DNA of 36,374 nt from Nitrospirota bacterium (GTDB lineage: Bacteria; Nitrospirota; Thermodesulfovibrionia; UBA6902). The stretch covers positions 1 through 36,374 of the forward strand of contig JACQZG010000031.1 in assembly GCA_016213935.1 (NCBI GenBank). The letters run 5' to 3'. Every line of letters begins with the position of its first letter. Position 1 is the first letter of the stretch. Shown piece after piece: positions 24,460 through 31,456 of the stretch. The translations under genes were made by a program, and so were the position numbers. The notes under the pieces were generated by a model. That model had not been told where the DNA came from and searched no databases. It saw only the letters and a list, made by a program, of their open reading frames with translations.

Positions 24460-25131
24460 TCATGGCCCGTATATAACGGCGTTCGCGCCATCGTAAAAAG
24501 ACCAGTACAGTGCGCGGGCATCTCTTTCGCTGAGCGATAATTTTATGGCAAGATACGGCCTCTTTTTTATTGTGTTCCATACGGTGACAAGAGGGCGCGA
24601 AAGATACCAGCCTATCGCGCCGCCCGCAGAATAAAGGGCTGACCGGAAACCCTCCCTGTGAGGCCTTATAATGATTGAAAAACCTTCTTCGAACAAAAGG
24701 GTGTAGCTTGAAGGCATATCACCCAGTTCCAGGGCCTGTATATCAAACTTGTCCGTTTTGCTCTCCGCAGCCGTATTATCTTCCTTCTTCGCCTCCTCCT
24801 CTTCTTTCTGAGGCGTTATGACATCCCTCCGGGGCTCTGCAAAAGCGCTTTTGTTCACCATCTTATAGGCAGCCGCCGGAAGCGAATTGCCCCAGAATTT
24901 AATCTCCCTGATATCAATTTCCTTGAGCGCCATCCCCTTTGCCTTGATGGATATCTTCATCTCTTTCAGGTTTATGACAAAATAAATATTAGGCTTTTTC
25001 GCAAGCTCCAATTCAGACTTCAGAATCTCTTCCTCGATACTGGGGCCTTCAGGCGTTTCAGCCTGAGCCGAAGCAAACGCCTGCGGGGAGAAAAACAAAA
25101 GAGTGATAAGGAAGGCGAGCCGGAAGATCAT
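24460..25131 (-). CDS. Exported protein of unknown function, last gene of the L,D-transpeptidase operon
   Basis: A 223-residue protein with a signal peptide (MIFRLAFLITLLFFSPQAFA, cleavage near ASA-QA). The mature part has a helix-prone start, a segment KPNIYFVINLKEMKISIKAK, a charged linker rich in E and K around residues 110-130, and a C-terminal domain with SSYTLLFEEGFSIIIRP, AIGWYLSRPLVTVWNTI and LSERDARALYWSFYDGA. No catalytic motif is recognised. It is one base downstream of an L,D-transpeptidase gene (25133-25774) and clearly part of the same operon, so a role in peptidoglycan tethering or transpeptidase control is plausible. NLKEMKISIKAKG resembles the region YkuD proteins use just before their catalytic core, perhaps a relic. 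Confidence 0.8.
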   Translation of the reverse strand: MIFRLAFLITLLFFSPQAFASAQAETPEGPSIEEEILKSELELAKKPNIYFVINLKEMKISIKAKGMALKEIDIREIKFWGNSLPAAAYKMVNKSAFAEPRRDVITPQKEEEEAKKEDNTAAESKTDKFDIQALELGDMPSSYTLLFEEGFSIIIRPHREGFRSALYSAGGAIGWYLSRPLVTVWNTIKKRPYLAIKLSLSERDARALYWSFYDGANAVIYGP

Positions 25132-25132
25132 C

Positions 25133-25774
25133 CTAAAATATAATCACCTTCGCGCCGATGGGGGCCTGCTTGAAAACCGTCTCAAGGTCGTCGTCTCCGA
25201 CCCTGACGCAGCCGTGTGTCACATTCCTGCCCAAGAGCCTCTTGTATAACGTCCCGTGAATGAAATAACCGTTGCCGAAAGCGAGCGCGTATTTGCCAAG
25301 CATGCCGTTCTCAACCCTCTCCTGAAAGTTCTTCGGTATATCTTCTCCCTCTTCTATAAACGCCCAGTCAGGCTTTATCCAGCTTGGGTCAACTACCTTT
25401 GATTTGATGGCGTATTCACCCCTCGGTGTATCGAATATCCATTCCCTTTTGCCCGACGGGTCTGTCAGTATGCTCCCGCTTCCAGTTGAAATGACGGCGT
25501 TGACAATCGTCTTATCGCCGTCTCTTAAATAAAGCCTGTTTTCGGCTGTGTCAATTATTATATGTATGCCCTTCGGAGAAAGCCTGCCGAGCTTCTGCCT
25601 GTACTCTAAGCTCTTCTTTTTGCCCGAAGCTCCGCTGCCCTTTGACGTCTCCTCAGCCTCTCTTTTTTCCGCAGCCCATGCCCTGTGCGCGAGATAATAT
25701 CCTGCCGCCTCAAGCGATATAAATATTGAAGCAATCACAATTACGGTTATCTGAATAATTTTTTTGCGGGACAT
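25133..25774 (-). CDS. L,D-transpeptidase (YkuD domain), membrane-anchored
   Basis: A 213-residue protein. An N-terminal uncleaved or signal helix (IIQITVIVIASIFISLEAAG) places it in the periplasm. The YkuD domain (about 70-213) starts with GIHIIIDTAENRLYLRDG and has the catalytic signature FIHGTLYKRLLGRNVTHGC plus VRVGDDD, with His and Cys in place. L,D-transpeptidases cut the third-fourth residue bond of a tetrapeptide donor. They then form 3-3 cross-links or attach the C-terminal Lys of an outer-membrane lipoprotein to peptidoglycan. It is the third gene of the operon headed by such a lipoprotein. Spacing to both neighbours is one base. Confidence 0.93.
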   Translation of the reverse strand: MSRKKIIQITVIVIASIFISLEAAGYYLAHRAWAAEKREAEETSKGSGASGKKKSLEYRQKLGRLSPKGIHIIIDTAENRLYLRDGDKTIVNAVISTGSGSILTDPSGKREWIFDTPRGEYAIKSKVVDPSWIKPDWAFIEEGEDIPKNFQERVENGMLGKYALAFGNGYFIHGTLYKRLLGRNVTHGCVRVGDDDLETVFKQAPIGAKVIIF

Positions 25775-25775
25775 A

Positions 25776-26873
25776 TTAAAGCTCTCTTATCGCCGACGAA
25801 ATATGGTTCTTAAAATCAACTGCGCCTACTATCACGACAGGGGTGCCTATCTCCACTATCCTGAATAATTCATCTATGTGATTATTATCCATGCCGACGC
25901 ATCCGTAGGTCATGCCGTCCTTGCCCCCCCCGTGGATCTCAATGAGGCCTCCTATCTGGGCATATTTGGGAATAATGCCTTTTCTTTTCGAAATCACGAA
26001 CTGCCTCCTGTCTTCGTCATTCGGATAATCTATTAAAAGCGCCCTGTGATAACGGCTGTTCCTCACCTTCTTGATAATCCTGTACTTGCCCTCGGGTGTC
26101 GCCCTGTCGCCGGCATAGAGCTTGTCCTTTGAGCCGTTGATACCGATGCCGATTTCATAAGTTTTGTACAGGACGCCCCCGTTATAAAGTATGAGTTTTT
26201 TGTCTATCTTGCTTATGACGATCGTATAGTCGCCTCTCTCTTTCGACTCGTTAACCGTCTCTCTTACCCATCCCTGCCATTTGGCTATCTGGCCTTCATC
26301 GGCATAACGCTTAAGAATGGGAGACAATGCGTCAACGGATACACTGACGAGCCGTGAAGCGATATCAATCTTCTTTTTTGCGTCATTATATAATTCTTTT
26401 CCAAAAAGCTGGCGGGCCTCGCCAAGATAAATCTCCGCCTTTGTCAGGGAATGGCTTGAAAGCCTCCCTTCGTTTATCATTGAAGACAACTTCCTGATAT
26501 TTTCGACCCTGCTGTTTAAAGAATCGATCTTTTCAGCCGTTTCAAAATAGAGCTTGCCTTTTTTCTCTTCTATTATCCCTTTAATTAACTCTCCCCTAAG
26601 TATGATGTTCCTGAATTCCTGCGTGACAGATTCATAATCCCTGAATGGCCCGAATTTCGCGTTTTGAGCAATAAGCAGGTCCCTGCCGTTCTTCAAAGAA
26701 GACAGATATCCCTTGTATTCCTCGGGCGCATAAATTTCTGCACCAGCCTTCCAGAGAATGTCTTTCTGGGCTTCCGCCCTCATTACCTCCGGAAGGACTG
26801 GTGCATTATTACAACCCGACAGAACCGCAAACGGAATTAAGATGACCAGTGTCCTTAACAGACTTAGAATCAA
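25776..26873 (-). CDS. Lipoprotein L,D-transpeptidase with helical N-terminal domain
   Basis: A 365-residue lipoprotein: signal peptide with lipobox AVLSGC (Cys at about residue 21). Residues 25-205 are largely helical, with a segment LTKAEIYLGEARQLFGKELY and KKKIDIASRLVSV that resembles the tail repeats of DUF4398-like helical lipoproteins. Residues 215-355 form the YkuD domain: DYTIVISKIDKKLILYNGG, GDRATPEGKYRI, and the active-site motif LIEIHGGGKDGMTYGCVGMD, with Tyr in place of the usual His before GC. It is probably membrane-anchored and may crosslink peptidoglycan or tether a lipoprotein. It lies 27 bp after the small lipoprotein gene in the same operon. Confidence 0.92.
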   Translation of the reverse strand: MILSLLRTLVILIPFAVLSGCNNAPVLPEVMRAEAQKDILWKAGAEIYAPEEYKGYLSSLKNGRDLLIAQNAKFGPFRDYESVTQEFRNIILRGELIKGIIEEKKGKLYFETAEKIDSLNSRVENIRKLSSMINEGRLSSHSLTKAEIYLGEARQLFGKELYNDAKKKIDIASRLVSVSVDALSPILKRYADEGQIAKWQGWVRETVNESKERGDYTIVISKIDKKLILYNGGVLYKTYEIGIGINGSKDKLYAGDRATPEGKYRIIKKVRNSRYHRALLIDYPNDEDRRQFVISKRKGIIPKYAQIGGLIEIHGGGKDGMTYGCVGMDNNHIDELFRIVEIGTPVVIVGAVDFKNHISSAIREL

Positions 26874-26900
26874 AACCTGAACTCTCCGTAAGCTGTATTG

Positions 26901-27491
26901 TTATTTCCTCTTTTTGCCGGCCTTCTCGAGAGCCGCGTTTATCTCTGCGGTAATTTCAAGGGCCTTGTTCTTTACAACGTCAGCCTTGCTGGCTGCGGCA
27001 AAATAATCCTCGCCTGCTATCATGCCTACGATTTCCGCGTGTGAAGCCTCTAAACCTGAAAGGTCTGCCTTGAGCGCTTCGATATCAGCCTTTGAACCCT
27101 TGCCCCTCGGCGCGCTTGCCAGAAGGTTCTTTGCCTCTGCAATTGCCGCCATTGCTGCGTCTGCCGCTGCCTGCGCGTCGCTTCTTGCCTTCTCTTTAAG
27201 TGCGGGGATCTTTGCCTTGAGAGCGTCTGAATCAGCCTTTACCGTGGCTAACATCTCTTTTGCCTTGTCATAATTCTTGAATATCTTGCCTTCCTGGGTC
27301 TTGATCTCTTCCATCGCCGCGTTGAGCGAGTCGTTTATCGCCCTTGCTTCGTCCTGGGCATACTTGTTCGCGCCCTCTTCAATGGCTGCTGTCAAAGCGG
27401 CCTGGGTCGCGCTGATCTCCTGCTCCGGCTTCTTCGCGCATCCGATAAAGAGCATTGCCACCATTACACCGATAATCAGTTGTTTCATCAT
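26901..27491 (-). CDS. Helical, Ala-rich lipoprotein ending in a C-terminal lysine (Braun lipoprotein-like arrangement)
   Basis: A 196-residue lipoprotein with signal peptide and lipobox LFIGC-AKK (Cys at residue 18). The mature chain is almost wholly alpha-helical: ALTAAIEEGANKYAQDEARA, KIFKNYDKAKEMLATVKADS, AQAAADAAMAAIAEAKNLLA, a short break SAPRGKGSKAD, then DLSGLEASHAEIVGMIAGED and ALEITAEINAALEKAGKKRK. The chain ends in Lys, the residue by which E. coli Lpp (ending YRK) is bound to diaminopimelate by L,D-transpeptidases. Two such enzymes follow in the operon. It is longer than Lpp and may be related to DUF4398-type proteins, so homology to Lpp is not claimed. The start has GGAG upstream; a sigma-54-like promoter lies about 160 bp before it. 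Confidence 0.88.
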   Translation of the reverse strand: MMKQLIIGVMVAMLFIGCAKKPEQEISATQAALTAAIEEGANKYAQDEARAINDSLNAAMEEIKTQEGKIFKNYDKAKEMLATVKADSDALKAKIPALKEKARSDAQAAADAAMAAIAEAKNLLASAPRGKGSKADIEALKADLSGLEASHAEIVGMIAGEDYFAAASKADVVKNKALEITAEINAALEKAGKKRK

Positions 27492-27650
27492 CTTCTTTTT
27501 TTCTCCTTCTTTTTTTGATTTTGTTTTTTGTTGTTTGTGTTACCCTTATTCAAGGTTCTGAAACAGACGGCCTACCCCTTGAAATAGGCTGCCTGATGCT
27601 TCATTATTCTACCATTTCTCACCCCCTTCAAAATAAGTCGTGTATAATTA

Positions 27651-27667
27651 AGCAAGCCTTATGCCAA
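27651..27667 (-). promoter_or_regulatory. Sigma-54 (RpoN) -24/-12 promoter candidate for the lipoprotein-L,D-transpeptidase operon
   Basis: Reading the minus strand: TTGGCATAAGGCTTGCT. GG (-24) and GC (-12) are separated by exactly 10 bp, and the surrounding bases fit the consensus TTGGCAC-N5-TTGCW except one. It points at the lipoprotein ATG about 160 bp downstream, giving a leader of about 150 nt. An NtrC-type activator is encoded nearby at 21499-22866. No other intergenic region examined gave as good a match. Confidence 0.6.
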
Positions 27668-27746
27668 ATCTAATAAACCATAAAAATCAAGAAGATATAT
27701 TCAAAACTTAGTAATCTATATAATTAATAGTTCCTTATTTGAGAAA

Positions 27747-27838
27747 CAAAGTATCCCTAAATGGGGAGAGATGCCGGGCGGGATGCGATTAGTCGCGGAT
27801 CAACAAATGAACATCCATGAAACACTTTGATTTTTTTT
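27747..27838 (+). ncRNA. Possible structured RNA or riboswitch-like leader element upstream of dacA
   Basis: A GC-richer block stands out in an AT-rich spacer. CAAAGT (27747-27752) is complementary to ACTTTG (27824-27829), closing a domain just before TT...T8 (27831-27838). Inside lie small hairpins CCC-TAAAT-GGG and GCGA-TTAG-TCGC within GATGCGA...TCGCGGATC. A TATAAT at 27719-27724 could start it. The closing stem next to a U-tract resembles a terminator shared with an outer stem, as in riboswitches and small RNAs. It does not match any riboswitch class I know, and it may be a chance structure. Confidence 0.3.
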
Positions 27839-27934
27839 GATCTTAATACGAATTAACTGCTGACAAACGGCGATATCAGGAGGCGGCGTCTCAACGGCCG
27901 AACGTTTTAAATCACGCCTCAAACAATTATTTCA

Positions 27935-27963
27935 TTGTATTATTGAAAAAAAATTTATATAAT
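27935..27963 (+). promoter_or_regulatory. Sigma-70 promoter of dacA
   Basis: TTGTAT (27935-27940), a 17-bp spacer and TATAAT (27958-27963). The ATG at 27974 follows after ten bases, without a Shine-Dalgarno, so the leader is very short. Confidence 0.65.
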
Positions 27964-27973
27964 TTTAATTACG

Positions 27974-28963
27974 ATGCCCATGAAAAAACACTTCTCGATC
28001 TTTGCCGTCGCCGCATTAATCATCTTTTCACTCCTATTCGCGTCGGATTACTCATACGCCGCAAAGAAGAAAAAAGGCCAGACGTATAAAAAACAAACTA
28101 CTTCAAAATCCACAAAAAAGACATCCGGCACATCATTGCATGCGATATCCAGAAACCCTTATTTAGGCGCAATTGTCATAAATGCTTCAGACGGTAAAGT
28201 CCTTTTTGAGGATAACCCTGACGCCCTCGGATATCCTGCGAGCATGGTGAAGATGATGAACTTTCTCATTATTCTCGAAGCACTCGAAGCAAATGAGATA
28301 AGCCTCAAGGACAAGGTGAAAGCTTCCGCAGAGATTGCCGGCATAGGCGGGTCTGAAGTTTATCTCAGGGAGAACGAAGTCCATACGGTAGATGACCTTA
28401 TCTATGCCGTCATGATAAAGTCGGCAAATGACGCGGCCGCGGCGCTTGCCGTTCACTATGCCGGAAGCGAATCAAAATTCGTCGAACTCATGAACAAGCG
28501 TGCCAAAGAACTCGGTATGAACAGCACAACCTTTTATTCTGTTCACGGCCTTCCGATGAGCGGCCGCAAACCTGACGTCTCCACTCCGCGCGACATAACG
28601 AAACTCTGCCTCGAGTTATTGAAACACCCTGACGCGCTTAAATACACCTCTACAAAAGAGCGGCTTTTTCGCGCCAATACCTCAAACCCCATCCTGATGA
28701 GGAATCACAATCATCTCGTAATGGATTTTGAAGGGTGTGACGGCCTAAAGACAGGCTATTTCAGGGCGGCGGGCTTTTCTATTGCCGCGACAGCGGTCAA
28801 AAACGGAGCCAGGGCGATTGCTGTGATATTCGGGTCTGTCGACAGGAATGTCCGCGACATGAGCGCAAGAAACCTTCTTTCAAAAAGCCTCTCTGAAATT
28901 AACGCTGGCATAACGGCAAAAGCGATTCGTGAAGATTCCGTGCCTGCCACAATGGCTGAATAA
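27974..28963 (+). CDS. dacA: D-alanyl-D-alanine carboxypeptidase (DacA/PBP5-type, S11 family)
   Basis: A 329-residue exported serine peptidase. A signal peptide (FSIFAVAALIIFSLLFASDY) is followed by a lysine-rich linker (KKKKGQTYKKQTTSKSTKK) and the penicillin-binding S11 domain. Active-site motifs are SxxK in YPASMVKMMN, SxN in IKSANDAAAA and KTG in CDGLKTGYFRA. It removes the terminal D-Ala of pentapeptides, producing the tetrapeptides that L,D-transpeptidases use as donors; two such enzymes are encoded divergently. The usual C-terminal PBP5 membrane-anchor domain is not obvious, so it may be soluble. ATG 27974 or 27980 (MKKHF) can be the start; both lie just after the promoter. Gene name given by family. 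Confidence 0.92.
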   Translation: MPMKKHFSIFAVAALIIFSLLFASDYSYAAKKKKGQTYKKQTTSKSTKKTSGTSLHAISRNPYLGAIVINASDGKVLFEDNPDALGYPASMVKMMNFLIILEALEANEISLKDKVKASAEIAGIGGSEVYLRENEVHTVDDLIYAVMIKSANDAAAALAVHYAGSESKFVELMNKRAKELGMNSTTFYSVHGLPMSGRKPDVSTPRDITKLCLELLKHPDALKYTSTKERLFRANTSNPILMRNHNHLVMDFEGCDGLKTGYFRAAGFSIAATAVKNGARAIAVIFGSVDRNVRDMSARNLLSKSLSEINAGITAKAIREDSVPATMAE

Positions 28964-28991
28964 CAACAGCTTCAATCTTTCAATTAAATAC

Positions 28992-29026
28992 AAAAAAAAA
29001 TGCGGCAGGCTACAGGCCTGCCGCAT
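28992..29026 (-). terminator. Intrinsic terminator of the DUF948-ytxH operon
   Basis: ATGCGGCAGGC (29000 down on plus) pairs with GCCTGCCGCAT (29016-29026) around a TACAG loop. The A-run at 28992-29000 is a T-run on the minus strand, right after the stem. The strand polarity makes it a terminator for minus-strand transcription, 16 bp past the ytxH-like stop. On the plus strand no T-run follows, so it is not an obvious dacA terminator. Confidence 0.85.
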
Positions 29027-29042
29027 GATTCGCCTCGTAAAA

Positions 29043-29348
29043 CTACGACCTCTTCTCTCTCTCCTTATGGTACGCTTCTTTGCCGGCCTCGATGGCTGTC
29101 GAGATCAAAGACTTCTTGTCTGATACATATTCTTTGCTCGTCTCAACGGCGGAAGAGATCTTCTCCTTTAAATTCCCTGTGTAATCTGAAACATTCTTTC
29201 TCGTCTCGTCGGCAAACTCCCTGAGCTTCTCCCTCGTCTCTTTTCCCGACTGCGGCGCGGTGAGCAGCGCGACGCCCGCTCCCACGATTCCGCCCAAAAC
29301 AAATGCAAGAATAACACTGCCTGCCGAATACCCTCTTTCTTCGCTCAT
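29043..29348 (-). CDS. YtxH-domain membrane-associated protein
   Basis: A 101-residue protein: one N-terminal helix with glycine-rich face (AGSVILAFVLGGIVGAGVAL) followed by LTAPQSGKETREKLRE, the YtxH/DUF883-like signature, and a long charged amphipathic helix. The family is linked to general stress and envelope, but the function is unknown. It overlaps the upstream DUF948 gene by four bases and is followed by a strong terminator. The pair YtxH/DUF948 occurs together in many bacteria. Confidence 0.9.
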   Translation of the reverse strand: MSEERGYSAGSVILAFVLGGIVGAGVALLTAPQSGKETREKLREFADETRKNVSDYTGNLKEKISSAVETSKEYVSDKKSLISTAIEAGKEAYHKEREKRS

Positions 29349-29740
29349 TTTTTCTCTCCTTTTCTAAAAAGCCCCTGGACGAAAACGCCAAGCGCGGTTT
29401 TAATGCCTGCCCCAAAACTGGATGTAGTAATTGACGCGAAAGTCCCCACATGCTTCAACAGCCTGTTTATGTTCCCGATAATATCCCCTGCCTCTCCGAC
29501 GGCGTCAGTCAGATGCTGAACATTGGAGAGCGACCTGTCAATCTTCCCTGCAACCTGATTCGTAATGTCGGTCGCCTCGCGAAGGCTCCTAATCAGAGGG
29601 TTAAGAGACTCGTTTACAGACTGCGCAAGCTCTTCAACGGCCTTTGCCGTTCTTTTGGCCTGCTGAATCGCAGGGACAAGAAATGCCGTCAATATGATGA
29701 CTGCACCGGCCAGAATACCCCATAAGAAATTAATATCCAT
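29345..29740 (-). CDS. DUF948 membrane protein
   Basis: A 131-residue protein with an N-terminal TM helix (FLWGILAGAVIILTAFLVPA) and a long helical, methyl-accepting-chemotaxis-like region (AVEELAQSVNESLNPLIRSL, IDRSLSNVQHLTDAVGEAGD). This is the DUF948 pattern. No enzyme motif. The start has a GGAG ribosome site. The downstream ytxH-like gene overlaps by four bases, so the two are translationally coupled and probably interact in the inner membrane. Confidence 0.88.
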   Translation of the reverse strand: MDINFLWGILAGAVIILTAFLVPAIQQAKRTAKAVEELAQSVNESLNPLIRSLREATDITNQVAGKIDRSLSNVQHLTDAVGEAGDIIGNINRLLKHVGTFASITTSSFGAGIKTALGVFVQGLFRKGEKK

Positions 29741-29854
29741 TCAGATTCTCCGTTTTAACGTTATCACACATTTATCTAAGTTGCAAACCGATTCTATGTT
29801 AACCCATTAAAAGCAAAGTTTCAATGCAAAATTAGTGCGGATGAGCGTGGCCAT

Positions 29855-31456
29855 TCACTCGACTATGCTCATGCCGAGTATCTTCTCGATATTAAAAACC
29901 CTCTCCCCTTTTCTTGAGGTGCAGAACGCCCTGAGGCCGGGAAATTTTCTGCCGTTATACTCCATCTCGCCCGCGTTAAGGGGAATAACCGTCCTTGCCG
30001 ATTTTTCATCCTTTGCCTTCAGGTATATTATCTCAAGCCTCTTCTTCCTCTTTATCGCGTCGGTTATGACGGCAAGCCTCTCATCCATCGGGATGGTTTT
30101 CTCAGCCTGCATATACTGATAACGGGTTACAAAGTTTACGACCCTCCAGTCAAGCAGGACATTCTTTTTTGTTACCGCCTTTTTCAGCACAAGCCCCTTA
30201 ATCCCGGTGCACCTGCTCAATGCCACATAGAGCTGGCCGTGCGAGAATGTGCCCGCACCTATGTCAATAACAACCTTGTCAAATGTCATGCCCTGGCATT
30301 TATGGATTGTGACTGCCCACGCGAGCCTCAGGGGGTATTGGATGAAAGAGCCAATGCTTTCAGAAAATATCCTGGACATCTTTTTGTCATAGGAAAACTC
30401 AAACATCTCCCACTTATATGGCATGATATCAGCCGTCTCTCCGTCCGGGAGTTTCACCCATAAGATATCAGGGGCATCCTCGCCTTCTTCAATTTCTTCC
30501 ACAAGCCCGATCGTCCCGTTTATCCATCTGCCGTGCGGGTCATTATTAAGGAGCATGACCTGAGAGCCTTTCTTGATTGTGAGAACCTGAGAAGTAGGCA
30601 GGTTTCTCCCCTCGAACCCGCCTTCGATCACGCCGTGATACTCATGCGCTTCGGCTTTGAGTTCCGAGAGCTTCATCATGTTCACCTTCTCGGCAAGGGC
30701 ATTAGTTGTTGTAAGGTGAATATAAAAATCTCCGGGATTTTCAGCAAAGGATGGATCGCACCTGGCGTTCAGTTCCCCCATGTCGGCTTCGGTTACGGTA
30801 TTATTCCTTATGCGGTTGAGGATATCGAGAAAACCCTGATCCCTCTGCCTATATACTTTTTCAAGCTCGATGAATGCCATTTCAAAGGGCGCGCTCTTCG
30901 CCCCGGCGCCTGAGAAGAGGTCATGGTCAAAGACCCTGGCGCTGAAGAAATACGGGCTTTTGTAATAATCCGAGAAGAGGTTCTTCTCTTTTGACGTCAC
31001 GACCGGAGGGAGCTGATAAAGGTCGCCGATAAATATCATCTGTATTCCGCCGAACGGAAGCTTCTTCTTCCTGCCGTGCCTTCTGAGAAATATGTCAGCG
31101 CAATCAAGAAGGTCAGCCCTTACCATTGAGATCTCGTCAATGACGATTGCGTCGAGTTTCTTGTATATCTCCTTATTCCTCGGTTTTATCTTTGCGGCGG
31201 TGTCAGGCGTCACATCAGCCCTGAAATTGAAAAATGAGTGCAGGGTCTGCCCCTTCACATTCACCGCCGCGACGCCCGTAGAGGCAAGCACAGCGATATT
31301 CTTTTTTGTCTTCTCCCTGAAATACTGAAGGAGCGTGGATTTGCCTGTGCCAGCCCTGCCGGTTATGAAGACATTTTGGGAAGTTTGCTCGATTGTGTTG
31401 AAAGCGTGCGTAAACTGCCTGTTGAATTCGATATCCTCTTCTGTCTTAATATTCAT
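29855..31456 (-). CDS. PIF1-like SF1B helicase with C-terminal WYL domain
   Basis: A 533-residue helicase. Motif I VFITGRAGTGKSTLL (Walker A), motif Ia LASTGVAAVNVKG, motif II AIVIDEISMV (DE box), motif III FIGDLYQLPPV, motif IV region EKVYRQ, motif V WAVTIHKCQGMTFDKVVID and motif VI LYVALSRCTG. This is the Pif1/RecD2 group, acting 5' to 3' on forks and structured DNA. The last 65 residues (RLEIIYLKAKDEKSART ... PGLRAFCTSRKGERVFNIEK) form a WYL domain, known as a nucleic-acid or ligand-binding regulatory unit in some bacterial Pif1 proteins. I chose ATG 31456 (MNIK), which overlaps the rluA stop by one base (TGATG); a TTG lies one codon earlier. Confidence 0.9.
   Translation of the reverse strand: MNIKTEEDIEFNRQFTHAFNTIEQTSQNVFITGRAGTGKSTLLQYFREKTKKNIAVLASTGVAAVNVKGQTLHSFFNFRADVTPDTAAKIKPRNKEIYKKLDAIVIDEISMVRADLLDCADIFLRRHGRKKKLPFGGIQMIFIGDLYQLPPVVTSKEKNLFSDYYKSPYFFSARVFDHDLFSGAGAKSAPFEMAFIELEKVYRQRDQGFLDILNRIRNNTVTEADMGELNARCDPSFAENPGDFYIHLTTTNALAEKVNMMKLSELKAEAHEYHGVIEGGFEGRNLPTSQVLTIKKGSQVMLLNNDPHGRWINGTIGLVEEIEEGEDAPDILWVKLPDGETADIMPYKWEMFEFSYDKKMSRIFSESIGSFIQYPLRLAWAVTIHKCQGMTFDKVVIDIGAGTFSHGQLYVALSRCTGIKGLVLKKAVTKKNVLLDWRVVNFVTRYQYMQAEKTIPMDERLAVITDAIKRKKRLEIIYLKAKDEKSARTVIPLNAGEMEYNGRKFPGLRAFCTSRKGERVFNIEKILGMSIVE

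Larger units (their letters stand above)
27492..27973. other. 482-bp divergent intergenic region between the lipoprotein operon and dacA
   Basis: No gene longer than about 30 codons is convincing here. The region holds, in order, the lipoprotein leader (minus strand), a sigma-54-like promoter (27651-27667, minus), a possible structured transcript ending in T8 (27747-27838, plus), and the dacA promoter (27935-27963, plus). A GCCTA/TAGGC hairpin is also seen in the lipoprotein leader around 27572-27591. Confidence 0.7.

Noticed and set aside
27719..27838. Known riboswitch (glycine, cyclic di-GMP or cyclic di-AMP class)
   Set aside because: None of the core consensus stretches I know are present; only an unidentified structured element is reported.
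29000..29026. Terminator for dacA on the plus strand
   Set aside because: The hairpin is perfect, but no T-run follows it on the plus strand; the T-run is on the minus strand only.
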